A stretch of 44,207 bases of DNA from contig JAVIYP010000023.1 of the NCBI GenBank assembly GCA_031323845.1, forward strand, positions 1 through 44,207. The letters are read 5' to 3'. The position numbers were made by a program, and so were the translations under genes. The stretch is from PUPG01 sp031323845. Lineage in GTDB: Bacteria; Bacteroidota; Bacteroidia; Bacteroidales; UBA7960. Below, piece after piece: positions 35,901 to 42,575 of this stretch (its first letter is position 1; the number at the start of each line of letters is the position of its first letter). Under the pieces are notes generated by a model. It saw nothing but the letters and a program-made list of their open reading frames with translations, made no database searches and had not been told where the DNA came from.

Positions 35901-36676
35901 TCAAACTGATCCGGAAAATTGGTAACACGCAGGGCGTCATCCTGCGAAACCTCGGTGGTGCCGCCTATAAGCTGTGCCTCCTGGCCAACTCCGTTGTCAG
36001 AGCTCAGGTCACCGTCAACAGAAAATGACCAGTGGGTTATTGGTGTCAGATCGGGTTTTATCTGACCCTTGACAACCACATCCTGAAAGCGCCAGTTGCC
36101 GGCTCCAGAATAAGGGTCTCCTCCTGAATCGCGTGAACGCTGATAAGCCGTGTGGGCATCAAACTCATTGCCCAGGCCGTCGTCAAAATCAACAGGCGCA
36201 AATACAGAAACTATCCGTATGCCAAAATCCGGATTGTCGTTTGCCCCGGAAACAGCACTGAAGTCAAAGGCAAATTCGTGCCATTCATCCCTGGGATACA
36301 AACCACCGTCATTGTCTTGTAAAAGATGCCACTCAGTGCCACCATCGAGAGTGTAGTGGATCTCTGCCCAGCGAGACATCGTTCCTGATGTGCGTCCCAT
36401 GTATTCCATCATGATGTGCTCGTAACCTTCTGTGCTCAGCATCAGCTCTATTCCGGCCGTACCGCTGTTTTCAAACTGATCCGGAAAATTGGTAACACGC
36501 AGGGCGTCATCCTGGGAAACTTCGGTGGTGCCGCCGATAAGCTGTGCCTCCTGACCAACTCCGTTATCACTGCCAAGGACCCCGTCCGTGTCAAAGGTCC
36601 ATTGTGTGATTACTTCCTGGCTGTAGCCAAGGCCTGCAATGAAAATCACAAAAAATAATGTTACTAGTTTTTTCAT
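32951..36676 (-). CDS. Modular T9SS-secreted surface protein
   Basis: 1241 residues with signal peptide MKKLVTLFFVIFIAGLGYSQ. The modules I can delimit are A1 (21-203) and A2 (213-393), a near-identical pair with a 190-residue period; B1 (404-506, Ig-like, VSINDNETVYVDEPF); C1 (507-578, InlB-type beta repeat, ITEANEGYEF-like); D1 (586-773, YWHFN ... FDNITLD, lectin/jelly-roll-like); then B2 (782-886), C2 (887-957) and D2 (964-1148). The C-terminal T9SS sorting domain is at about 1165-1241 (VYPNPARDIFHI ... SKRLMIR). The plan is A-A-(B-C-D)-(B-C-D)-sorting tail. No catalytic motif is recognised. It should be exported by the T9SS and attached to the surface; an adhesin or binding role is inferred. 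Module D recurs in the lipoprotein at 40.1-40.8 kb. Confidence 0.85.
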   Translation of the reverse strand: MKKLVTLFFVIFIAGLGYSQEVITQWTFDTDGVLGSDNGVGQEAQLIGGTTEVSQDDALRVTNFPDQFENSGTAGIELMLSTEGYEHIMMEYMGRTSGTMSRWAEIHYTLDGGTEWHLLQDNDGGLYPRDEWHEFAFDFSAVSGANDNPDFGIRIVSVFAPVDFDDGLGNEFDAHTAYQRSRDSGGDPYSGAGNWRFQDVVVKGQIKPDLTPITHWSFSVDGDLSSDNGVGQEAQLIGGTTEVSQDDALRVTNFPDQFENSGTAGIELMLSTAGFEHIIMEYDGRTSGTMSRWAEIHYTLDGGTSWHVLQDNDGGLYPRDEWHEFAFDFSAVSGASDNPDFGIRIVSVFAPVDFDDGLGNEFDAHTAYQRSRDAGGDPYSGAGNWRFRNVSFLGVVLTGQEAEKLAVVSINDNETVYVDEPFSVTINVLDADDMPAAVVTNTFVTLSLEDGVGTLSGTLAGIIQEGAHSVVISGILYDAVDSNVVIKAEAEGLDFALSEAFDVVKRTYALALSANIPGAGILTGDGEYYEGEEVTIMAEANEGYEFVNWTLDGAVFATEAQHTFAMPAGSLSLVANFEEEYTGGPVLVHYWHFNTMTGATVTEVAPDYSVAGLSALITYPGEGDGYMDARTHRPADPVSNFNLRLGQEPDQGAVLRVRNPADTRELLFEIPSTGYRDLVVTYAVTRSDNGGQYQRFEYSADGGDTWVTVGEDIEVPFIGEGEDVGIYAHVVIDLSSIDEVNNNPDLYFRILSVGEGSENTSGNQRFDNITLDAVPMIVGEPELLNIVSINDGEPVYVGEAFSMLVQTVDGEHIPVPVEEDVAITLSLETGSGNLGGTLSGVIEAGNSSVVIEGITYDLVENGVVIKAEAEGLDAAFSSAFDVIARTWVLTLESFPPGAGVLIGAGEFEEGTDVNVLAEANEGFAFTHWSMNDEEISTEAAFVFNMPGEDVTLTANFTMLGDVLLIHYWHFNNQEINVEEDYLVMSDFSLVGQGEITYPGEGPGYVDFRTHREADPVSNFNLRLGEEPDQGAVLRVRNPSHTRELIITAPSTGFAELVVMFATTRTENGNQEQEFYFSPDAGENWTLVEEAYYIPSLPEDEGYVEKVFDLSGYEEVNDNPDLRFKVLFVGEGNDNDSGNNRFDNITVDGRSLGDDVSVEELFHAEPLMLVYPNPARDIFHIRTEESDMIIRIYNLQGQMVFQRQMTGAAMTIDASQFRTGMYIIRGESATGNNVVSKRLMIR
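35498..36607 (-). repeat. 570-bp near-identical tandem duplication inside the T9SS gene
   Basis: Copy 1 is about 36068-36607 and copy 2 about 35498-36037. By eye the proteins differ at 8 of 160 aligned residues (38-197 against 228-387), and long DNA blocks are identical, so the duplication is recent or kept uniform by gene conversion. Confidence 0.85.
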
Positions 36677-36695
36677 AATAAATGGTTTTAATTAG

Positions 36696-36725
36696 CAAAA
36701 TAGTCTTAGTTCATTTGATATACAA
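36696..36725 (-). promoter_or_regulatory. Putative promoter of T9SS-secreted protein gene
   Basis: On the minus strand, TTG (36723-36725) is followed after 20 bases by TATTTTG (36696-36702), close to the phylum -33/-7 arrangement, 20 bases upstream of the ATG at 36676. Confidence 0.4.
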
Positions 36726-36796
36726 CAGTATATTGTTCTTAAAGGTTTATTGGTCGTCATTGCCTGTTAGTCAACTATTTATAAGAGCATTACATT

Positions 36797-38446
36797 CTAA
36801 AACAATCCGAACACCCCATCCGGCGTAATTCCTAAAAACCTGAACCATGTTTCGCCCATAATTATGTTCAGCACCCATCCTATCACCATCATGGTGATGC
36901 CGAAGCGGAAGGCGTTCGATAATGTGTACATATCGGTTTCATAAAGGAGGGCGGCGGGTTTGCTGTTAAAAGGCAGCACATACACGTGTTCTATCATGAA
37001 GGCTACCGGCAGTGCCAGGCTGATGATCGGGAAGCCGAAACGGCTGGCCACACCGATGGCTATGGGCACAAAGATCATGGCTCGCATGGTTTTCGACTGG
37101 AACACCAGCGCGCTGAATACCATAACCCCTGTAAGAAGCACATAGAGTTTCCAAAAGGCGGTCTGGTCACTTATATTGAGATAATCGAAGAATGCATTCA
37201 CGCTAATGGATGGCAGATCGGTAATGCCAAAGCCGGCTCCGAGGGTATATGCTCCTGCAGAGAACAGCAGGAGGTGCCACGGAATGTCAACGTCGTTCCA
37301 TTTCACGATGCCGATGCGTGGTAACAGCGCCACGATACCGCCAACGAAGGCTACGGCCGTGGCACTCACGCCGTGCAGGCGGTCGGTGGCCCATAAACCA
37401 AGGATCGCCAAAAAGATGATCACAGCCTTAACTTCATTGAAGTCCATTTTGCCGAGCTTCCTGTATTCATCCTCCAGCCGTTTCATACCCCCTTTGATCT
37501 GCGGCAGGCGTTCTTCTGGTTTCAGCGGGAAGAACACCTTCATGGCGAGGATGTATCCCACGAACATCAGGCCCACCATCACCGGAAACATGGCAAACAG
37601 CCAGTCGGAAAAGTAGACATGGCTGCCTATGGCACCGCCAATGAGGGCGGCAGCCAGCAGGTTGGCCCCTGAACCGGTCACGAATGCACCGGCGCCCAGG
37701 TTGATGTTCAGCAGGTTTTGCAGCACGATGCTGCGTCCAAAGTTGTTTTTTCCTTCACCCTGGCGGGCACCGTAAATGGCGGCAATCACCATAAAAATGG
37801 GTAGCAGAATGGCTGCTTTGGCAGTGGTAGCCGAGATAAAGGCCGACAATACCGTATTGATGAGGATGAAGCTGAGAAAGATAGATCCGGCATTTTTCCC
37901 GAACCGCAAAATAAACCAGAGCGCAAAGCGCTTCGCCACCCCGGTGGCCACCAGCATACTCGCCAGGATAAACGACATGATGTTGAGCCACATTACCCGG
38001 TGTCCGAGTTGGGCATAGGCTGTGGTTTCAGGTAACACACCGGTTAATACCAGGGCAATGATCAGGATCAGTGATGTCTGGTAGTTGGGCAGAGCCTGCG
38101 TCATCCACAAGATAATGGCAGCCAGAAATATAGCCATCATGTATGCGTTGCTTCTTGAAAAGGCAATACTGCCAATTTCGTCAAACCTTGCCCTCGCCGA
38201 CTCCGAAACGATAGTTTCCGGATCAATGTTTTGCAAAAACGGAAGGTCTATTACAAAAGCGAACAATATGAACACCACCAGGGCAAGCGGATTACCAATG
38301 GTTTCGAGCCATTTTTCAAAACCGGTCTTTTCGCGCTTCGGAAGACGTTCAATCCGGTAGTTGTGCATGTCCAGCGGGTCCACACCGTTGTTGTTTAAAA
38401 TAGATTCGTCAGGGATGTGTGTGGTTTTCTCGTCGTTTTGATTCAT
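36797..38446 (-). CDS. DASS (SLC13) family anion transporter
   Basis: About 549 residues from ATG 38446, which gives a 50-residue polar N-terminal tail before the first helix; the frame opens at 38488. About 12 hydrophobic segments are seen. A first hairpin/signature segment (TVLSAFISATTAKAAILLP) and a second (AFMIEHVYVLPFNSKPAALLY) lie where DASS proteins normally carry SNT sodium-site motifs; here they read SATT and FNSKP, so ion coupling may be altered. The family moves sulfate, dicarboxylates, citrate or phosphate. The surrounding phosphate-type genes suggest an inorganic anion or phosphate-related substrate, but this is inferred from context only. Confidence 0.85.
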   Translation of the reverse strand: MNQNDEKTTHIPDESILNNNGVDPLDMHNYRIERLPKREKTGFEKWLETIGNPLALVVFILFAFVIDLPFLQNIDPETIVSESARARFDEIGSIAFSRSNAYMMAIFLAAIILWMTQALPNYQTSLILIIALVLTGVLPETTAYAQLGHRVMWLNIMSFILASMLVATGVAKRFALWFILRFGKNAGSIFLSFILINTVLSAFISATTAKAAILLPIFMVIAAIYGARQGEGKNNFGRSIVLQNLLNINLGAGAFVTGSGANLLAAALIGGAIGSHVYFSDWLFAMFPVMVGLMFVGYILAMKVFFPLKPEERLPQIKGGMKRLEDEYRKLGKMDFNEVKAVIIFLAILGLWATDRLHGVSATAVAFVGGIVALLPRIGIVKWNDVDIPWHLLLFSAGAYTLGAGFGITDLPSISVNAFFDYLNISDQTAFWKLYVLLTGVMVFSALVFQSKTMRAMIFVPIAIGVASRFGFPIISLALPVAFMIEHVYVLPFNSKPAALLYETDMYTLSNAFRFGITMMVIGWVLNIIMGETWFRFLGITPDGVFGLF

Positions 38447-38538
38447 CTTTGTTTTATAATTTTTTTGATTTTCAGAGTCCCCAAGCATCTTTCATCTGTT
38501 TAACAACAGGTTAAAACCGTGCATCTTCATTTTTTTGC

Positions 38539-38607
38539 ACCGCTAAGACGCAAAGAACGCTCAGGTGTTCCATTGGCTTTGCTTCGCGACCTTTGCGCCT
38601 TTGCGGT
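38539..38607. repeat. GCAAAG-type palindromic element (downstream of CYTH gene)
   Basis: The arms ACCGCTAAGACGCAAAG (38539-38555) and CTTTGCGCCTTTGCGGT (38591-38607) are reverse complements over 15 of 17 bases, separated by 35 bases. The element lies between the CYTH and DASS genes and is related in sequence to the element at 39154-39256. Confidence 0.8.
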
Positions 38608-38647
38608 TAATATTATTTTTTCACTAATTGATAATTGATTATTAAAC

Positions 38648-39115
38648 CTACCAGTGTTTGTAGGGATTTTTCATTAACATCGAGTTGTAATACTTTGTGT
38701 AGCCGGTAACTTCTTCACCGAGCCAGGCAGGTTTCTCAAAGGCCTCGTCTTCAGACTTCAGTTCCACCTCGGCAACGATCAGTCCCTGATTCTCGCCAAA
38801 AAACTCATCCACTTCAAACATGTGTGCTCCGGATTTAACAAGATACCTGATCTTGTCGATGACTCCGGGCTCGCAGATGGCGAGCAGCTCTTCAGCCTCA
38901 GCCACGCTGATCTCTTTTTCCCATTCGTAGCGGCTGGCACCTGTTTCGTTGCCAATACCCTTGATGGTCAGAAAACCCTTCTCCCCTTTTACCCTCACCC
39001 GGACAGTTCGTTCAGGTACCGATGATAAATAACCCTGAATAATCCTGGTTTGTTTAACGGCCTCCGGTTTAAAGTCTCCCTTGACTAAAAATTTTCTTTC
39101 TATTTCCTGCGCCAT
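38648..39115 (-). CDS. CYTH-domain (triphosphate tunnel) protein
   Basis: 155 residues from ATG 39115. The frame runs upstream to 39250, but those 45 codons are the translated GCAAAG repeat (SLRSLRGKKSTQRPQR) and are not coding. It has the signature EIERKF at the N-terminus (ExExK), TVRVRVKGEKGFLTIKG (RxR and KxK strands) and VDEFFGENQGLIVAEVEL (acidic metal ligands), so the tunnel residues look complete. Bacterial one-domain members of this length are mostly inorganic triphosphatases or related enzymes on triphosphate substrates; adenylate cyclase activity is less likely. Cytoplasmic. It stands beside a divergent second CYTH-like gene and within a locus of phosphate transport genes. Confidence 0.9.
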   Translation of the reverse strand: MAQEIERKFLVKGDFKPEAVKQTRIIQGYLSSVPERTVRVRVKGEKGFLTIKGIGNETGASRYEWEKEISVAEAEELLAICEPGVIDKIRYLVKSGAHMFEVDEFFGENQGLIVAEVELKSEDEAFEKPAWLGEEVTGYTKYYNSMLMKNPYKHW

Positions 39116-39153
39116 GTTATTGTTTTTTGTTTGTTGTTTATTGATTCTGTGTT

Positions 39154-39256
39154 TTTGCGCTCTTTGCGTGCTTTGCGTTAGAATCCTTTGCGGCCTTTGC
39201 GTGGATTTTTTTCCTCGCAAAGAGCGCAAAGATAAAAACACGCAAAGCACGCAAAG
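39154..39256. repeat. GCAAAG-type element with two crossed inverted repeats
   Basis: Two perfect inverted repeats overlap: TTTGCGCTCTTTGCG (39154-39168) with CGCAAAGAGCGCAAA (39216-39230), and CTTTGCGTGCTTTGCGT (39162-39178) with ACGCAAAGCACGCAAAG (39240-39256). The order is A-B-A'-B', so both hairpins cannot form in a nested way. The element lies upstream of the CYTH ATG. Confidence 0.85.
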
Positions 39257-39275
39257 ATGTTTATGCCGGTAACCC

Positions 39276-39303
39276 TTTGAGCTTCCAGCTTTCAGCTTCG
39301 AGC
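39276..39303 (-). repeat. Four GCTNNAA heptads
   Basis: On the minus strand the units are GCTCGAA, GCTGAAA, GCTGGAA and GCTCAAA, directly beyond the stop codon of the CYTH-like gene. They are the same heptad family as the four GCTCGAA units at 1403-1430. Confidence 0.8.
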
Positions 39304-39306
39304 TTT

Positions 39307-39951
39307 TTACTCATTGGCCAGCGGCTTGTTTATCATGCCGATCACCCGTTTGATGGCCTGCAGGTAGTTGATGTTTTCCAGGCCTTCAAGTCCTACGTCC
39401 TTCAGTGTCTTTTTGATGTCCTCCACTTCCGTGGATTCAGAATTGATGGTTACAACCAGTGCCCCATTGATGAGCACATAGCCAAATTCGCAAATGGTGT
39501 CGTTCACCATGTATCCGTAACGTTCCTTGTTCACGCGCACGGCCTGCAGGTCGGGATGTGCCTGTATCATCTCCATAAATTCTTCATAGGTGTATGTTTC
39601 CTTTTCCAGAGAAGGCATTTCCACCTGGAAGGCGGGGAACACCTCGTTGTTCAGCACCTCCGCACTGATGGGGAACTCCCCTTTCATCAGCGGATTCCAC
39701 TGTTCGAGGCCGTCAACGGTTTGAACGTAGGTTTTGATGTCCATTTTGCCATCGCGGATCTTTGTATTATTGATGTCGTTGGTACGCGACATGATGTAGA
39801 TTTCTTCCGAATGGCGTTCCCAGACTTTTTCGGGCACGGGCACCGAGAGGCGCGACATTCTATAGTGCTGTTCGTCAAAGTCCTGCCCGAAGGTGCGGAA
39901 TTCGAAACGGGGCTTGGAAATTTCTCCAATGGTCATTTTATCTTTACTCAT
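39307..39951 (-). CDS. Divergent CYTH-like protein
   Basis: 214 residues from ATG 39951; the frame opens at 40071 but the extra residues look like untranslated leader. It has no signal peptide. It begins PRFEFRTFGQDFDE, then has ERHSEEIYIMSRTNDINNTK, KIRDGKMDIKT, EQWNPLMKGEFPI, and a C-terminal half (VNKERYGYMVNDTICEFGYV, ...VGLEG..NINYLQAIK). This order of strands and the V-K-R-Y ... VGL ... YLQAI end parallel the CYTH fold. The ExExK signature is reduced to FEFRTF, so catalysis may differ or be lost. The assignment is by pattern and is tentative. The intact CYTH gene is next downstream, and module-D lipoprotein and porin genes are upstream on the same strand. Confidence 0.55.
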   Translation of the reverse strand: MSKDKMTIGEISKPRFEFRTFGQDFDEQHYRMSRLSVPVPEKVWERHSEEIYIMSRTNDINNTKIRDGKMDIKTYVQTVDGLEQWNPLMKGEFPISAEVLNNEVFPAFQVEMPSLEKETYTYEEFMEMIQAHPDLQAVRVNKERYGYMVNDTICEFGYVLINGALVVTINSESTEVEDIKKTLKDVGLEGLENINYLQAIKRVIGMINKPLANE

Positions 39952-40096
39952 ATCTTCAATTCCCGGTTTTGGTTTTACTAAAACGTTTATTACGGCTGCC
40001 GTCCTGATGTATGCCGGGACCGCCTTCTCCATGCCTGTTGCATCATTAAGGCGGCATCCCGTGCATTGCATCAGTCACCAATCAACAGCAAGCATA

Positions 40097-40792
40097 TTAT
40101 TTAGATGGAATCGCAGCACCGTCAAGGCTCACATTGTCCAAACGGTTATTACCGCTGTCGTTGTTATTGCCATCACCCACAAATAAAATCCTGAATCTGG
40201 TGTTTGGATTATTATTCAACTCTTCATATGCAGAAAGGTCAAACGTGTTATGCAAATAACCTTCGTCTTCCGGAAGTGAAGGAATGTAATAGGGTTCACC
40301 TACAGTTGTCCAGGTAGATCCGCCATCTCCCGACACCTGGAATTCCTGTGTCTGGTTGCCATTCTCCGTTCTTGTGACGGCAAACATAAACACAAGATCC
40401 TGATATCCTGTTGTGGGAATGATAAACAGGGCTTCTCTTGTCGCGGAGGGGTTACGCAGCCTTAGCACAGCACCCATATCGGGGTTTTGTCCCTGACGCA
40501 GGTTCCAGTTTGAAACCGGGTCGGCTTCCCTGTGCGTACGAGTGTCAACGTAGCCTTCACCCTCGCCGGGATAGGAAATGGTGGCACCACCAAGTCCAAA
40601 TATGGTATAGTCAGCATCAATGGGTTCCGTGAGGGTTCCCCCGGGCAGTTCGTTAAAATGCCAGTAATAGAGTAACTCTACCTCGCCCGGTTCCGGTGGA
40701 GGAGGAGGTGCAAGGTCGTCATCCTCAACACAAGACACCAACAGCACGCCTGTAAACAACATGCTAAGTAATACGATCAGATACTTTTTCAT
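40097..40792 (-). CDS. Surface-type lipoprotein carrying module D
   Basis: 231 residues. A lipoprotein signal ends in LLVSC and is followed by the acidic stretch VEDDD and a Pro run, typical of surface-exported Bacteroidota lipoproteins. The rest is one domain: YYWHFNELPGG, YPGEGEGYVDTRTHREADPV, GAVLRLRNPSATRE, VTRTENGNQTQEF, PYYIPSLPEDEGY and NRLDNVSLDG. It is clearly homologous to modules D1 and D2 of the T9SS-secreted protein at 33-36.7 kb and closer to D2 (shared SLPEDEGY and RTENGNQ). No active-site motif is seen. It lies between the porin and CYTH-like genes and is probably co-transcribed with the porin (61-base gap). Confidence 0.85.
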   Translation of the reverse strand: MKKYLIVLLSMLFTGVLLVSCVEDDDLAPPPPPEPGEVELLYYWHFNELPGGTLTEPIDADYTIFGLGGATISYPGEGEGYVDTRTHREADPVSNWNLRQGQNPDMGAVLRLRNPSATREALFIIPTTGYQDLVFMFAVTRTENGNQTQEFQVSGDGGSTWTTVGEPYYIPSLPEDEGYLHNTFDLSAYEELNNNPNTRFRILFVGDGNNNDSGNNRLDNVSLDGAAIPSK

Positions 40793-40853
40793 TTCAATAT
40801 CATTTTAAATTATTATCACTAGTAGAAAATCAATTATTCCAAAAATTTAATCA

Positions 40854-42506
40854 TTAGAAAGCAACCTGGAAACGAACGGCTATCCAATGGAACCGTTCAC
40901 CTGGTTCCGGAACGGCATTTCCTTCAAAATCGGTGGTCCGGGTTGGATCTATAAGTAACGGGTTACGGGTAGGCACTCCATTTACATCCACACCAGTAAT
41001 CAAACGGCCACGTTGGTTGGCATAGCGGTCAAAGCTCAGGTAACCATAGTTTATTGAGAATTTTACGTTTTTTGGTGCATAGTAGTTGAGGGCAAAAGTA
41101 AAACCCTCTCCTGAGCCACCCATAACACCCCAGTCAGCAGGGTTTTCGCTTCCGTTTTTGTTGTTGAAGTCAGCAAAATCATAACGAACCGCAAGTTCAA
41201 CATCTCCCCAGGGCTTGCCATTGATGGGCTGTGTATATTCTCCCTGGTAGTTGTTGTAAAGCTGGGTTCCGCCAAACAGCAGGTAGCTGGCCATCGCATA
41301 AAATCCACTGAACTTTTCAGAATCGAGGTCTTTACCTGAAAATGGATCAACACCGCGGTTTACATTGGCCATGATGTATTCGGTGGCAACCTTGAGACCT
41401 TTATAGTTACCGGCAAACTCAAAGTTGTAGAACTGGTAGTTGTCGGTATAGAGCATACGGTCTGTATCCAGGTATTTCTTGCGGTTGATATTAACGTTGG
41501 AACGTGAATCGAAGCGAACCGAGTTGATCGCTGAATCGTGGGTTTTAGGTGTACGGTAAGAACCTGCCACACCAAAGTGAAGCCCTCTGTCAATCTCATA
41601 CCAGAACGGGATGAAAGTCAACTTCCCTGTAAGCGAATAACCCTCGTTGATGCCGAGACCGGCGTTGTTGTCCTTGCGGTACTGTACCACTTCAAAATCA
41701 CCAACATCCTGAAAGTGCAGCCCACCCACACCTACAAAATACGGACGGTGGTAATGGAACTGCAAACCGATGTGGCGCGATGGGGCAATCGTCCTCAGGG
41801 CAGCAGGCCTCTCCATAAAAGTAAGCCAGCGCGAAGATGTGTTTTGCTCCATTGAGAAACGCTCCTTGAAGTTACCCATCTTGATATCCAATCTTGGTGT
41901 GGCCTTAAAAAGCAGGAAAGCATCTTTCAGGTCAGCCAATGCATCGGCAAAGTCCATGTCGATCTCGGCCTCCCACCTGTCAGTAAGCTCGGCTTTGAAC
42001 GCCCAGCGTGCACGGCGCATTGCAACACCATTACCAATGTCGTTCCAGGTGTCGCCGAAGAAAACAGCTCCATCAGCCTGAATACGCAGGTCGAACCACA
42101 GCATGTAATCCTGGTCGGCACTCTCAAACACAAGGATTCCATCACGCTCTTCCACTGAAAGCGGTGTACGATTTACACGGCGGCCATACTGGTTGAACCG
42201 TACACTGTTGACCATTTCAACATTCACGATGCTTCTGCCGCCAATTACGATTTCCTGTGTGTCGTGGTCTTCGTGTGTGAAAACAAGTACCAGCGAAGAA
42301 TTTTCCGGGACATCAATTGCGTAAAGACCATCTGCATCAGTGGTCACGGCGGTAATGGCACCCTTGAGGCGTACCGAAACTCCCTCAACAGCAACACCAT
42401 CCAGGTCAGACGTTACCTGCCCTGTTACATTGCGTATCTGGCCGTATGCCGAAACGCTAATGCCCAGCAGCACACCAACCAATACAAATTGCAGTATTTT
42501 TTTCAT
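40854..42506 (-). CDS. Porin O/P family (phosphate-selective type) porin
   Basis: 550 residues with signal peptide (ILQFVLVGVLLGISVSAYG). An N-terminal carboxypeptidase-regulatory-like domain at about 22-105 (VTGQVTSDLDGVAVEGVSVR) precedes a Porin_O_P barrel: FDLRIQADGAVFFGD, MRRARWAFKAELTDRWEAE, KMGNFKERFSMEQNTSSRW, FMERPA and a C-terminal RFQVAF. OprO/OprP relatives form phosphate/polyphosphate-selective channels, but the selectivity Lys/Arg set cannot be read reliably here, so the substrate is inferred from family and neighbourhood. The regulatory-like domain before a porin barrel is unusual compared with Pseudomonas OprP. It starts 69 bases after the PiT-HTH fusion stop, in the same direction. 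Confidence 0.85.
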   Translation of the reverse strand: MKKILQFVLVGVLLGISVSAYGQIRNVTGQVTSDLDGVAVEGVSVRLKGAITAVTTDADGLYAIDVPENSSLVLVFTHEDHDTQEIVIGGRSIVNVEMVNSVRFNQYGRRVNRTPLSVEERDGILVFESADQDYMLWFDLRIQADGAVFFGDTWNDIGNGVAMRRARWAFKAELTDRWEAEIDMDFADALADLKDAFLLFKATPRLDIKMGNFKERFSMEQNTSSRWLTFMERPAALRTIAPSRHIGLQFHYHRPYFVGVGGLHFQDVGDFEVVQYRKDNNAGLGINEGYSLTGKLTFIPFWYEIDRGLHFGVAGSYRTPKTHDSAINSVRFDSRSNVNINRKKYLDTDRMLYTDNYQFYNFEFAGNYKGLKVATEYIMANVNRGVDPFSGKDLDSEKFSGFYAMASYLLFGGTQLYNNYQGEYTQPINGKPWGDVELAVRYDFADFNNKNGSENPADWGVMGGSGEGFTFALNYYAPKNVKFSINYGYLSFDRYANQRGRLITGVDVNGVPTRNPLLIDPTRTTDFEGNAVPEPGERFHWIAVRFQVAF

Positions 42507-42575
42507 TGTCGTAAAATTGGTTATTAATAAAGAGTAAATAGTTAATTATCTGTTAAATAATGGTTAACATTCAGT

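Noticed and set aside
39116..39250. N-terminal extension of the CYTH protein
   Set aside because: It encodes the GCAAAG repeat (TQRPQR, STQRAQ), while the conserved EIERKF signature begins three residues after ATG 39115.
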